From contig JBEKLU010000087.1 in NCBI GenBank assembly GCA_050010035.1, forward strand, positions 1 through 34,863: a stretch of DNA of 34,863 bases, given 5' to 3'. The position numbers and the translations under genes are program-made. The stretch comes from Roseiarcus sp050010035 (GTDB lineage Bacteria; Pseudomonadota; Alphaproteobacteria; Rhizobiales; Beijerinckiaceae). Within the stretch, counting starts at the first letter, position 1. Each line of letters opens with the position of its first letter. The notes under the pieces are model-generated. The model made no database searches, was not told the origin of the DNA, and saw only the letters and a program-made list of their open reading frames with translations. Shown in pieces: positions 8,762-16,458 of the stretch.

Positions 8762-9124
8762 CTATTCTCCCTGCTTCTTGAGCATGTCCTTGAAGGCTTC
8801 GACGCTCATGCCGGTCTGCTGGGCGCCGACGTCCTGAACGCTGAGCCCGAAAATCCCGGCAAATTTGGCGAGGTAGTAGATGTTGCCGCCCGCCTCGATC
8901 AGCGCCAGCACGTTGCGCGCGCGGATCGCCGCCTTCTGCTGCTCGGTGAGCCCGTATTGCGTCATGAAGGCTTCTTCGTCGCGACGGAACGCGTCGCGGT
9001 TCTCGGTCTTGTTGAAGGAAAAGCACATCTTGTTCAGCGCATAGCCTTTCATGGCTTGCGCGCCGTCGAAGATGGTCGTCCCCGGGATCTCATCTAAGGC
9101 TTGTGCGTGTGCTTGCGCGGACAT
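8762..9124 (-). CDS. ligA: Protocatechuate 4,5-dioxygenase alpha (small) subunit
   Basis: This is the small helical subunit that caps the LigB active site in the alpha2beta2 dioxygenase. The family pattern is clear: IPGTTIFDG, the Asn/Met/Cys/Phe stretch NKMCFSFNK, and the helix ending NIYYLAKFAGIFG. The chosen ATG (9124) has GGAGG seven bases upstream and gives 120 aa. An earlier in-frame start (9139) would include the ribosome binding site in the protein. It is directly followed by ligB, 3 nt apart, in the same order as in Sphingobium (ligAB) and Comamonas (pmdAB). Confidence 0.93.
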   Translation of the reverse strand: MSAQAHAQALDEIPGTTIFDGAQAMKGYALNKMCFSFNKTENRDAFRRDEEAFMTQYGLTEQQKAAIRARNVLALIEAGGNIYYLAKFAGIFGLSVQDVGAQQTGMSVEAFKDMLKKQGE

Positions 9125-9151
9125 CGTGCGTCCTCCCATCTTGGATTGGTA

Positions 9152-10027
9152 TTATCGAGACCAGGAAAGCCGCATCGGGTTGTCGACGAGCAGCGCCTGC
9201 CGCTCGGCCGCCGTCGGCGCGATGCGCGGAATCATGTTCACGAGATCGCCGTCGTCGGGCATGTGGGTCGTCATGTTGGGATGCGGCCAGTCGGTGCCCC
9301 ACAGCACGCGATCGGGGAAGGAGCGGACGATCTCTCGCGCGAAGGGAACGAAGTCGTCGTAATCGGGCGGACCCGAGATCGACAGGCGCTCCGGGCAGGT
9401 GACCTTGCTCCAGATGCGCGGGTTGGCGGCCATCAGCTCGACGAAGCGGCGGAAGTCGGGGTGATCGACGCCCTTGGCGAGATCCGGCCGGCCCATGTGG
9501 TCGACGACGATCGTCGTCGGCAGGCTGTTGAGGAAAGGAACGAGCTCCGCGAGTTCGTGCGCCTCGAAATAGACCACGATGTGCCAGCCGAGCTCGGCGA
9601 TGCGCTCGGCGATGCCGAGATAGACTTCCCGCGGAGTCGCGTCGACGAGGCGCTTGACGAAATTGAAGCGCACCCCGCGCACGCCCGCTTCGTCGAGCGC
9701 CTTTAACTCGTCGTTCGTCACGCTCGAGCGAACCGCCGCTATCCCGCGCGCCAGCCCTTTCGAAGCCTTCAACGCATCGACCAGCGCGCGATTGTCGGCG
9801 CCGTGGCACGTCGCCTGGACGATGACGTTGCGCGAGAAGCCGAGAAAGTCGCGCAAGGCGAACAGCTTTTCCTTCGGCGCGTCGCAGGGGGTGTACTTGC
9901 GCCCGGGCGCGTAAGGGAAGACCTCGGCGGGTCCGAAGACGTGGCAATGCGCGTCGACCGCCCCCGGCGGCGGCGCGTAGGTCGGCCGCGACGGATTGGC
10001 GCAGAAGGGCATGTAATTCGGGTCCAT
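9152..10027 (-). CDS. ligI: 2-pyrone-4,6-dicarboxylate hydrolase
   Basis: This amidohydrolase-superfamily lactonase (COG3618) opens 2-pyrone-4,6-dicarboxylate to 4-oxalomesaconate. The N-terminal HxH (VDAHCHVFGP, His27 and His29), the mid-domain HMGRPD and the catalytic Asp in WGTDWPHPN are all present. Length (291 aa) is close to the characterised LigI. It lies between galD/ligU (18 nt gap) and ligA (27 nt gap) in one minus-strand operon, which fixes its role. The start is ATG 10027, with a GGGG-rich stretch upstream. Confidence 0.94.
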   Translation of the reverse strand: MDPNYMPFCANPSRPTYAPPPGAVDAHCHVFGPAEVFPYAPGRKYTPCDAPKEKLFALRDFLGFSRNVIVQATCHGADNRALVDALKASKGLARGIAAVRSSVTNDELKALDEAGVRGVRFNFVKRLVDATPREVYLGIAERIAELGWHIVVYFEAHELAELVPFLNSLPTTIVVDHMGRPDLAKGVDHPDFRRFVELMAANPRIWSKVTCPERLSISGPPDYDDFVPFAREIVRSFPDRVLWGTDWPHPNMTTHMPDDGDLVNMIPRIAPTAAERQALLVDNPMRLSWSR

Positions 10028-10045
10028 CAGAGAGCCCCAAGCGGT

Positions 10046-11116
10046 TCAGCGGCCGTAGACGATTCCGTCGAAGAGTTTGCGCGCGGTGCGAAGCAGCGCG
10101 GCGGAACGGACGCCGCCGCTTTCGTCGAGATCGACGACGACGGTCATTTCTCCGCTGGGGTGTTCGACGGCGATGGCTTTACGCGCGCCCTCGGGCAGAA
10201 CCGCCAGGCGTGCGGCAGGGGAACCCGGCAGTAGACAGGCGGTGGCGACGGAGACGGCGCCGAGCACGCCGATCGAGGCATGGCAGCGATGGGGGATGAA
10301 GGTTCGCGTCAGAATCGCGCCGCCCGCCTTGGGCGCCGCCACCAGCGACATCTTCGGCACGGATTTGTCGGAGACTTCGCCGAGATTCATTATCGGCCCG
10401 GCCTTCAGGCGGATCGCCTCGAGCCGTGCCTTGAGGGTCTCGTTCGCTTCCAATTCCTCACGGCTTTCCGTGCCGGCGATCCCGAGGTCGCGCGCGCGCA
10501 GCACCACGACCGGCATGCCGTTGTCGATCAGCGTCGCCTCGACGCCGTCGATGACGTCGACCGCGTTCCCCGTCGGCAGCAGCGCGCCGCAGCTCGATCC
10601 CGCCGTGTCGCGGAACTCGATCGGGATCGGCGCAGCCGTGCCGGGAACGCCGTCGATGCGCGCCTCGCCCGCATAGATCGGGCGCCCACCCGGCGTGTTG
10701 ACGCGCGCAACCGCGATCTGCCCGGTGTTGACCATATAAATCGTCACCGCAGTCTCTCCGCCCGTGGCGGCGACGAGGCCGCGCTCGATGGCGAAGGGTC
10801 CGACGCCGGCGAGGATGTTGCCGCAGTTCTGCGCATCGGTGACGATCGGCTTGTCGACGAAGACCTGGAGGAAGAGATAGTCGACGTCGACGCCTTGGCG
10901 GGTCGAGCGGGAAATCACCGCGACCTTGGAGGTCAGCGGATCGGCGCCCCCCATGCCGTCGATCTGCAGCTTGTCGGGCGAGCCCATGACCGCGAGGAGA
11001 AAGGCGTCGCGCTCGGTACTGTCCTGCGGCAGGTCGGAGGCAAGGAAATAAGCGCCTTTGGATGTGCCGCCGCGCATCCACATGCAGCGGGCGGAAATCG
11101 GCTCGCGCTCAGACAT
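10046..11116 (-). CDS. galD: 4-oxalomesaconate tautomerase (PrpF family)
   Basis: This isomerase converts between keto/enol or double-bond forms of 4-oxalomesaconate before hydration; it is called GalD in Pseudomonas putida and LigU in Sphingobium. The PrpF/diaminopimelate-epimerase-like fold is shown by RGGTSKGAYF near the start, GGADPLTSKVAV (Lys64, at the place of the catalytic Lys of LigU) and NCGNILAGVGPFAI. The length is 356 aa. The start (ATG 11116) overlaps the end of ligK by 8 nt, so they are coupled. A PrpF acting on methylaconitate is the main alternative, made unlikely by the neighbours. Confidence 0.9.
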   Translation of the reverse strand: MSEREPISARCMWMRGGTSKGAYFLASDLPQDSTERDAFLLAVMGSPDKLQIDGMGGADPLTSKVAVISRSTRQGVDVDYLFLQVFVDKPIVTDAQNCGNILAGVGPFAIERGLVAATGGETAVTIYMVNTGQIAVARVNTPGGRPIYAGEARIDGVPGTAAPIPIEFRDTAGSSCGALLPTGNAVDVIDGVEATLIDNGMPVVVLRARDLGIAGTESREELEANETLKARLEAIRLKAGPIMNLGEVSDKSVPKMSLVAAPKAGGAILTRTFIPHRCHASIGVLGAVSVATACLLPGSPAARLAVLPEGARKAIAVEHPSGEMTVVVDLDESGGVRSAALLRTARKLFDGIVYGR

Positions 11117-11780
11117 ATATCAGCCCCCGCTCGGCGAGGCGCTCGCGCATCTTGTAGATGTCGAGGCCGAGTTCGCCGGCGGCGAAGCGCTTGCGCTTGT
11201 CGTCCTCGTTGGCGACGCGCGCCCGGGCCTTCTTCAGCACGTCCGCGGCGTCGGCGCGCTTGACCACGCAAACGCCGTCGTCGTCGGCGACGATGACGTC
11301 GCCCGGCTCGACATAGGCGCCGGCGCAGACCACGGGCACGTTGACCGAGCCCAGCGTCTCCTTGACCGTGCCTTGAGCCGATACGCATTTCGACCAGACT
11401 GGGAAGCCGATGCGCGCGAGATCGCGCACGTCGCGCACCCCCGCGTCGATGACGAGGCCGACGCCGCCGCGCGCCTTGGCGGACGTCGCCAAGAGATCGC
11501 CGAAATAGCCGGCGTCGGAGGGCGAAGTCGGCGCGACCAGCAGGATGTCGCCGGCCTTCAATTGCTCGATCGCGACATGGATCATCCAGTTGTCGCAAGG
11601 CGCGAGCGAGACCGTCACCGCCGAGGCGGCGACGCGCGCGCCGGCGTAGATCGGCCGCATTGTGGGGGCGAGGAGCCCGATGCGCCCCTGCGCCTCGTGA
11701 ACCGTCGCCACGCCGCATTCGGCGAGGCCGGCGATCACCGACCGCTCGGCGCGGGCGATATTCTGTACGACGACGTTCAT
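11109..11780 (-). CDS. ligK: 4-carboxy-4-hydroxy-2-oxoadipate aldolase / oxaloacetate decarboxylase (RraA-like)
   Basis: This class II aldolase (LigK, GalC, ProA family) splits 4-carboxy-4-hydroxy-2-oxoadipate into pyruvate and oxaloacetate and usually also decarboxylates oxaloacetate. The RraA-like fold is evident in CGVATVHEAQG, the Mg-site region GLVIDAGVRDVRDL with the Arg-Asp pair, and DDDGVCVV. The length is 223 aa. The ATG (11780) shares one base with the galB stop (TGATG), so translation is coupled. A GTG one codon earlier is possible. It completes the lower pathway to central metabolites. Confidence 0.93.
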   Translation of the reverse strand: MNVVVQNIARAERSVIAGLAECGVATVHEAQGRIGLLAPTMRPIYAGARVAASAVTVSLAPCDNWMIHVAIEQLKAGDILLVAPTSPSDAGYFGDLLATSAKARGGVGLVIDAGVRDVRDLARIGFPVWSKCVSAQGTVKETLGSVNVPVVCAGAYVEPGDVIVADDDGVCVVKRADAADVLKKARARVANEDDKRKRFAAGELGLDIYKMRERLAERGLIYV

Positions 11781-12511
11781 CACAGTTCGTCCACGGTGCG
11801 CGGGAACATCGACTGGAAGCCTTCGGCGTATTTGGCGTTGCGCCCGCCCGACTGGCCGCCCGAATTGCGCTTGAAGTGGTTGGCGCGGTTCTCAGCGAGG
11901 TTGGTGTAATAGGTCCAGAGATGCTCCTGGCCTTCCATGCAGCGGATCGCCGCGAGCTTCTTGTCCCAGACCTCGGTGATGTCGAGGAAGACGTCGGGCT
12001 TCCAGTTCATCTGTTCGGTCTGGTGCGGCTCGAAGAGATAGAGCTGCGGCGCGCCGAGCGCTTTCTCATGCGGATTGTGGCCCCAGGCCTGCGCGATCAT
12101 GCGGCATTCCAAGGCTATTCTTGTCGCGAACATGTGGTCGGTGTTGTAGGGGTCCCACATCGAATGGCTCATCATGAAGGCGGGCTGCACCTTGCGGATG
12201 ACGTCGACGAGGCCGAATTTTGCGGCCTTGTCCATCTCGAGGGGATAGTCGCCGAGGTCGAAGAACCGGATGTCGTGAACGTCGAGCGCCTTGGCGGCGT
12301 TCTCCGCCTCCTTGCGGCGCGCGGACTTCACTTTCTCCAACGTGACGCCCGGCTGCTTCCAGATCTTGGCGCTTTCGCCGCGCTCGCCGTAGGAGAGGCA
12401 GACGACCGTCACTTGGTAGCCCTTGGCCTGATGCAGGGCGATCGCGCCGCCGGCGCGCCAGACGAAATCTGCGGCGTGCGCGCTGATGACCAGCGCCGTC
12501 TTCTCGCTCAT
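11780..12511 (-). CDS. galB: 4-oxalomesaconate hydratase (PIG-L family, GalB type)
   Basis: This enzyme adds water to the enol form of 4-oxalomesaconate to give 4-carboxy-4-hydroxy-2-oxoadipate. It is a PIG-L-fold Zn protein of the GalB type (as in Pseudomonas gallate degradation), not the amidohydrolase-type LigJ of Sphingobium. The Zn motif is SAHAADFVWRAGG, where His and Asp of the usual HPDD motif are kept but the middle residues differ. A second metal region is YNTDHMFAT. The ATG at 12511 has AGGAGG nine bases upstream and gives 243 aa. The GTG at 12529 overlaps that ribosome binding site. It is the first gene of the operon and lies divergent to the LysR gene. Confidence 0.9.
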   Translation of the reverse strand: MSEKTALVISAHAADFVWRAGGAIALHQAKGYQVTVVCLSYGERGESAKIWKQPGVTLEKVKSARRKEAENAAKALDVHDIRFFDLGDYPLEMDKAAKFGLVDVIRKVQPAFMMSHSMWDPYNTDHMFATRIALECRMIAQAWGHNPHEKALGAPQLYLFEPHQTEQMNWKPDVFLDITEVWDKKLAAIRCMEGQEHLWTYYTNLAENRANHFKRNSGGQSGGRNAKYAEGFQSMFPRTVDEL

Positions 12512-12758
12512 CTCTCGTTTCCTCCTCACTGCCGGCGCGTGACCCAGGGCGATTCAGTCCTCGATCAATGGATCGTCATGACCGGGCTTGACCCGGCCAT
12601 CCACGCGCCGGGGACGCTCACCACGGCGGGCTGAATTGAACAGTCCCAGTCGTTGGCCACGATCTTTCATCCGGGCCGACGCCGACGCCAGTTCGAATTC
12701 GTCCGACGCCATAAGATTTTGCTATAAGGGCCCGCTCACGCGACCGGAGAAGCTCGCG
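12512..12758. promoter_or_regulatory. Divergent control region between galB operon and LysR gene
   Basis: This 247-bp gap must hold the promoters of both the six-gene catabolic operon and the double-HTH regulator. The only AT-rich patch is at about 12710-12728 (cataagattttgctataag), with TATAAG at 12723-12728 usable as a -10 for the LysR gene. LysR-type sites (T-N11-A) would be expected here, but no unique one can be named by eye. A palindromic repeat occupies 12578-12600. Confidence 0.45.
12578..12600. repeat. Short intergenic palindrome (CCGGG-CTTGA-CCCGG type)
   Basis: The 23-bp unit reads ATG-x-CCGGG-5 nt-CCCGG-x-CAT in palindromic form. Very similar palindromes are scattered between genes in many Rhizobiales genomes. 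The element sits between the divergent promoters. It could be an inert repeat or could affect mRNA ends. Confidence 0.6.
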
Positions 12759-13976
12759 ATGTGGACCGATATTCCCAATTTGCGCCATTTGCGCGCCTTC
12801 GCCGCAGCGGTGAAATTCGGCGGCGCGACGCGGGCGGCCGAGCAAATCCACTTGTCGCAGCCCGCGATCACCCAGGCGCTGGCCAAGCTCGAGGCGCGCC
12901 TCGGCGCCAAGCTGCTCGTCTTCGGCGCCGACGGCATGAAGCCGACCGAGGTCGGGCTCCTCTTCTACGATCGCGTCATGCGCGCGTTCGCGCTCATCGA
13001 GAGCGGCGCCCGCGAGGCGATGCGCGGCGAGGCCAGGCGATCGAGCGCGGGCTTCGCGCATTTCGAGCGCCTGGTCACGGTCGCCCAGTTGCGCGCCCTC
13101 GCGGCGATGCAGTTCACCCGCAACTTCACGCTCGCGGCCAGAGAGCTCGGTCTTTCCCAGCCTTCGCTCCATCGCGCCGCCCGCGATCTCGAACGCGTCA
13201 TGGGCGCGACGCTGTTCGTCGCGACGCGGCAGGGCGTCGAGTTGACGCAGGCGGCGGCGACGTTCGCGCGCCACGCCGCGCTCGCCCACGCCGAGCTGCT
13301 GCAAGGCTTCGCGGAAGTGTCGGAAACGCTGAGCCGCGATCCCGGCCTGATCGTCGTCGGCTCGATGCCGTTCGCCCGCACCAAGCTGCTGCCGGACGCG
13401 CTCAACCAGCTTTCGCGCGAACGGCCTCGCGCGCGCGTCAAGGTCGTCTCGGCGCCTTACGACGGGCTGCTCGGCCGGCTGCGCTACGGAGTGATCGACT
13501 TTCTCATCGGCGCGCTGCGCAATCCCCCGCCGATCGACGACATCGTGCAGGAGCCGCTGTTCGACGACCCGCTCGCGGTCGTCGCCAGGCGCGGCCATCC
13601 GCTCACCCTGCGCGAGACGGTGTCGCGCGAGGACTTGATCGCCTACCCCTGGGTGGTCCCGGCCGAGGAGACGCCGACCCGCGCGGTGTTCCACAAGCTG
13701 TTCTCGGCGGAGGAACTGGCGCGGATGCCCAGCGGCATGTACGAGACGAGTTCGCTGGTGCTGCTGCGCGGCGTGCTGACCGGCACCGACCGGCTCACGC
13801 TGCTCTCGGCGCGTCAGGCCCAATACGAGCTCGACCAGGGCCTGCTCGCGCTGGCGCCGTTCCGCGTGCCGATCGGCGCGCGGCGGATCGGCCTCACTTT
13901 CCGCCGCGGCTGGCGGCCGACGCCGACCCAGGCGATTCTGATCGACCATCTGCGCAGGGCGCGGGATGCGCTATGA
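12759..13976 (+). CDS. LysR-type transcriptional regulator with two N-terminal HTH domains
   Basis: The probable regulator of the protocatechuate operon, divergently transcribed from galB. Unusually it has two LysR-type winged HTH domains in series: residues about 8-66 (LRHLRAFAAA, LSQPAITQALAKLEARLGAKL) and about 108-165 (VAQLRALAAM, LSQPSLHRAARDLERVMGATLF). A periplasmic-binding-like effector domain follows from about residue 185 to the end. The total of 405 aa is about 100 residues over the usual 300. The ATG (12759) has GGAGA upstream. The longer open frame from 12588 runs through the intergenic repeat and is rejected. Members of the family usually bind a pathway intermediate and activate. 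The effector here is unknown. Confidence 0.88.
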   Translation: MWTDIPNLRHLRAFAAAVKFGGATRAAEQIHLSQPAITQALAKLEARLGAKLLVFGADGMKPTEVGLLFYDRVMRAFALIESGAREAMRGEARRSSAGFAHFERLVTVAQLRALAAMQFTRNFTLAARELGLSQPSLHRAARDLERVMGATLFVATRQGVELTQAAATFARHAALAHAELLQGFAEVSETLSRDPGLIVVGSMPFARTKLLPDALNQLSRERPRARVKVVSAPYDGLLGRLRYGVIDFLIGALRNPPPIDDIVQEPLFDDPLAVVARRGHPLTLRETVSREDLIAYPWVVPAEETPTRAVFHKLFSAEELARMPSGMYETSSLVLLRGVLTGTDRLTLLSARQAQYELDQGLLALAPFRVPIGARRIGLTFRRGWRPTPTQAILIDHLRRARDAL

Positions 13977-14102
13977 CGACGACGTCAGCGCTTTTCGGCT
14001 ATAGAGAAAATGAATAGCCAGCGGTGCCTTTCGACCTCGCCGCCGGCGGCGCATGGATCGTAAACACGCCGGTGGTCCGCGTCCGGCGAATTGCTGGGCG
14101 GC

Positions 14103-14180
14103 GCTCCCCTTCCGCCCTCGCAGGGGAAGGTGTCATCGCGTTAGCGATGACGGATGAGGGGGGTCGCGCGGGAGCGCGAC
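14103..14180 (+). repeat. Intergenic hairpin repeat, copy A
   Basis: The core reads GGGGAAGGTGTC, a variable hairpin (gtcatcgc-gtta-gcgatgac), then GACGGATGAGGGGG and TCGCGC, followed by a second small hairpin (gtcgcgc/gcgcgac). Copy B 90 bp away has the same conserved blocks on the other strand with a different hairpin sequence, which is the pattern of a mobile-like or structure-conserved intergenic element. Confidence 0.65.
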
Positions 14181-14268
14181 GTCTCTGCATGTTCGACATG
14201 CAGGGTAACCGCCATGGTGACGCGCGAGGTTGGGCACGTTAGGAAGTGACCGCCTCTCGTCGAAGCCA

Positions 14269-14340
14269 TCGCGCCCTAAGGCGCGATCCCCCTCATCCGT
14301 CGGCTTCGCCGACACCTTCCCCCGCGAGCCGGGAAGGGAT
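14269..14340 (-). repeat. Intergenic hairpin repeat, copy B (inverted)
   Basis: Read on the minus strand it has the same blocks as copy A: CGGGGGAAGGTGTC, a hairpin (gtcggc-gaa-gccgac in place of copy A's stem), GACGGATGAGGGGG, ATCGCGCC. The stems differ in sequence but both pair fully, so the structure is conserved by compensatory change or by separate origin. Confidence 0.65.
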
Positions 14341-14402
14341 CCGCGCCCTCCGATTCGACTGACCCGGACCGCTTGGGAAACGCTCGACCAGCGACGGGGC
14401 GC

Positions 14403-15338
14403 ATGGCGCAATCGCCTGACGGCATCGACCACATCGCCTTTCTCGGCTTCGGCGAGGCGGCGCAGGCTTTCCTCGAGGGCTGGCGCACGCAGCCCGGCTT
14501 CAGCGCGCGCGTGACCGCTTACGACGTCAAGACCGATTCCCCGGACGCGTCTGTGCGCGAGGCCAAACGCGCCGATTACGCCGTGGCCGGGGTTCTGGGC
14601 GCGGAAACCGCGCGCGAAGCGGTCGCGGGCGCGCGCCTGATCTTTTCCGTCGTCACCGCCGATCAGGCCCATGCGGCCGCGCTCTCCGTTCTGCCGGGCC
14701 TATCCGCCGGCGCCTTCTTCCTCGACTGCAATTCCTGCGCGCCGCAGACCAAGGCGCGCTCGGCCGAGGCCATCGAAGCGGCGGGCGGGCGCTACGTCGA
14801 CGTCGCGGTGATGGCGCCCGTCCATCCCCGGCTGCATCGCGCGCCGTTGCTCATCAGCGGCCCACACGCGTGGGGCGCGGCGCCGGCGCTCGAAGCGCTC
14901 GGCATGGCCGCTTCGATCCACGACGGCCCCGTGGGGTCGTCGTCGGCGATCAAAATGATCCGCTCGATCATGATCAAGGGCCTCGAGGCGCTGGTCTGCG
15001 AATGCGTGCTGGCGGGGAAAAAGGCCGGGGTCGACGAAGTCGTGCTCGCCTCGCTCGACGAAACCTTTCCCGGCTTCGATTGGAAAAAGCGCTCCGCCTA
15101 TATGCTGGAGCGGGTGATGACGCATGGGCTGCGGCGCGCCGCGGAAATGCGCGAAGTCGCGCTCACCGTCGATCTCATCGGCCTCGAGGGCGCGATGTCG
15201 CGCGCCGCGGTCGGTTGGCAACATAAGGTGGGCGAGCTCGCCTTGCGCGCCGAGGACGGCGACGTGACCGACTATCGCAGCTTGGCCGACCGGGTCCTCG
15301 CCGCGCTCGAACATTCGCCAACAGGAGAAACGGCATGA
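14403..15338 (+). CDS. NAD(P)-dependent dehydrogenase with DUF1932 domain (6-phosphogluconate dehydrogenase-like)
   Basis: An N-terminal Rossmann domain (IAFLGFGEAAQAFLEGW) of the beta-hydroxyacid dehydrogenase type is joined to a C-terminal helical DUF1932 domain (about residues 200-275; SSAIKMIRSIMIKGLEAL). The stop overlaps the ligC start as ATGA, so both are made together. It therefore probably acts on an intermediate or side product of protocatechuate 4,5-cleavage. None of the textbook steps is left without an enzyme, so its substrate is unknown. The ATG at 14403 gives 311 aa; the TTG at 14373 is less likely. The ribosome binding site is weak (ACGGGG). Confidence 0.82.
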   Translation: MAQSPDGIDHIAFLGFGEAAQAFLEGWRTQPGFSARVTAYDVKTDSPDASVREAKRADYAVAGVLGAETAREAVAGARLIFSVVTADQAHAAALSVLPGLSAGAFFLDCNSCAPQTKARSAEAIEAAGGRYVDVAVMAPVHPRLHRAPLLISGPHAWGAAPALEALGMAASIHDGPVGSSSAIKMIRSIMIKGLEALVCECVLAGKKAGVDEVVLASLDETFPGFDWKKRSAYMLERVMTHGLRRAAEMREVALTVDLIGLEGAMSRAAVGWQHKVGELALRAEDGDVTDYRSLADRVLAALEHSPTGETA

Positions 15339-16282
15339 AAATCTGCCTCGCCGGCGCCGCCGGCGCCTTCGGCATGAAACATCTGGAGGCGCTCGGCGCT
15401 ATCGAGGGCGTCGAGGTCGTCAGCGTGGTCGGCGGCGCGCCCGACGACATCGAGGGGTTCGCCGCCAAGCGCGGCGTCCCCCACGCGACCAAGAACCTCG
15501 CCGAGGCGCTGGACCGCCCCGAGGTGGAGGCGGTCATTCTGGCGACGCCGACACCGGTCCACGCCGCCCAGGCGATCCAATGCCTGAAGGCGGGTAAGAA
15601 CGTGCTGGTCGAGATTCCGATGGCCGACAATCTCGCCGACAGCGAAGAACTGGTCCGCGTGCAGAGTGAGACGGGCCTCGTCGCCATGGCCGGCCACGTC
15701 CGGCGCTTCAATCCCAGCCATCAGTGGATCCGCAAGAAGATTCTCGCCGGCGAGCTGAAAATCCAGCAGATGGACGTCCAGACCTATTTTTTCCGCCGCT
15801 CCAACCTCAACGCGCTGGGCAAGCCACGCTCCTGGACGGATCATCTCCTGTGGCACCACGCGTGCCACACCGTCGATCTCTTCCAATACCAGACCGGCGA
15901 AGTCGCCGCGGAGGTGTTCGGGCTGCAAGGCCCCAAGCACCCGACGCTGGGCATCGCCATGGACATGGCGATCGGCATGAAGGCGCCCTCGGGGGCGATC
16001 TGCACGCTGTCGCTTTCGTTCAACAACAAGGGGCCGCTCGGCACGACGTTCCGCTACATTTGCGACAACGGAACCTACATCGCGCGCTATGACGACCTCT
16101 ACGACGGAGAGGAGCGCAAGATCGACCTGACCGGCGTCGCCGTCTCCGCCAACGGCATCGAGCTGATCGATCGCGAGTTCGTCGCGGCGATCCGCGAAAG
16201 GCGCGAGCCGAACAGCTCGGTCGCCCAGTGCCTGCCGGCGATGCGCACGCTCGACCGCATCGAGAAGTCGTTCCGCAGCTGA
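15335..16282 (+). CDS. ligC: 4-carboxy-2-hydroxymuconate-6-semialdehyde dehydrogenase
   Basis: It oxidises the ring-opened product of LigAB, in its cyclic hemiacetal form, to 2-pyrone-4,6-dicarboxylate with NAD(P)+. It is a Gfo/Idh/MocA-family oxidoreductase: Rossmann start ICLAGAAGAFGMKHLEAL, the family's EKP-type motif as VEIPMADN, and a substrate-domain WHHACHTVD. Length 315 aa equals that of characterised LigC, and the HRRF/NPSH region (GHVRRFNPSHQWIR) fits the subfamily. The gene is separated from the main operon, on the other strand, but adjacent to its regulator. It is coupled (ATGA) to the DUF1932 gene. Confidence 0.9.
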   Translation: MKICLAGAAGAFGMKHLEALGAIEGVEVVSVVGGAPDDIEGFAAKRGVPHATKNLAEALDRPEVEAVILATPTPVHAAQAIQCLKAGKNVLVEIPMADNLADSEELVRVQSETGLVAMAGHVRRFNPSHQWIRKKILAGELKIQQMDVQTYFFRRSNLNALGKPRSWTDHLLWHHACHTVDLFQYQTGEVAAEVFGLQGPKHPTLGIAMDMAIGMKAPSGAICTLSLSFNNKGPLGTTFRYICDNGTYIARYDDLYDGEERKIDLTGVAVSANGIELIDREFVAAIRERREPNSSVAQCLPAMRTLDRIEKSFRS

Positions 16283-16458
16283 GCGAATGGCGAACGGCGC
16301 GCCGAAGAGACCTCGCCGTGGACGCCCTCATCGACCTTCCGCAGACCTCTGCCGCTCGAACTCGCGAGAGTTTGATCGGACGGCGCCCCTTTACCGATTT
16401 GACATCGGGGCGGCCAGCGCCTAACCGCCGGAGGATTCGACGAGGCGCGGGGCAAGAG

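Larger units (their letters stand above)
13977..14402. other. Repeat-bearing intergenic region between the LysR gene and DUF1932 gene
   Basis: 426 bases without a supportable gene. It holds two inverted copies of a hairpin repeat (14103-14180 and 14269-14340). A promoter for the DUF1932-ligC pair must lie here or further upstream, but no clear -35/-10 pair is visible. Confidence 0.5.

Noticed and set aside
12618..13949. 443-aa minus-strand open frame opposite the LysR gene
   Set aside because: Arg/Glu/Gly-rich antisense shadow with no domain; the plus strand encodes a clear LysR protein.
14103..14340. CRISPR array
   Set aside because: Only two copies, in opposite orientation, without regular spacers.
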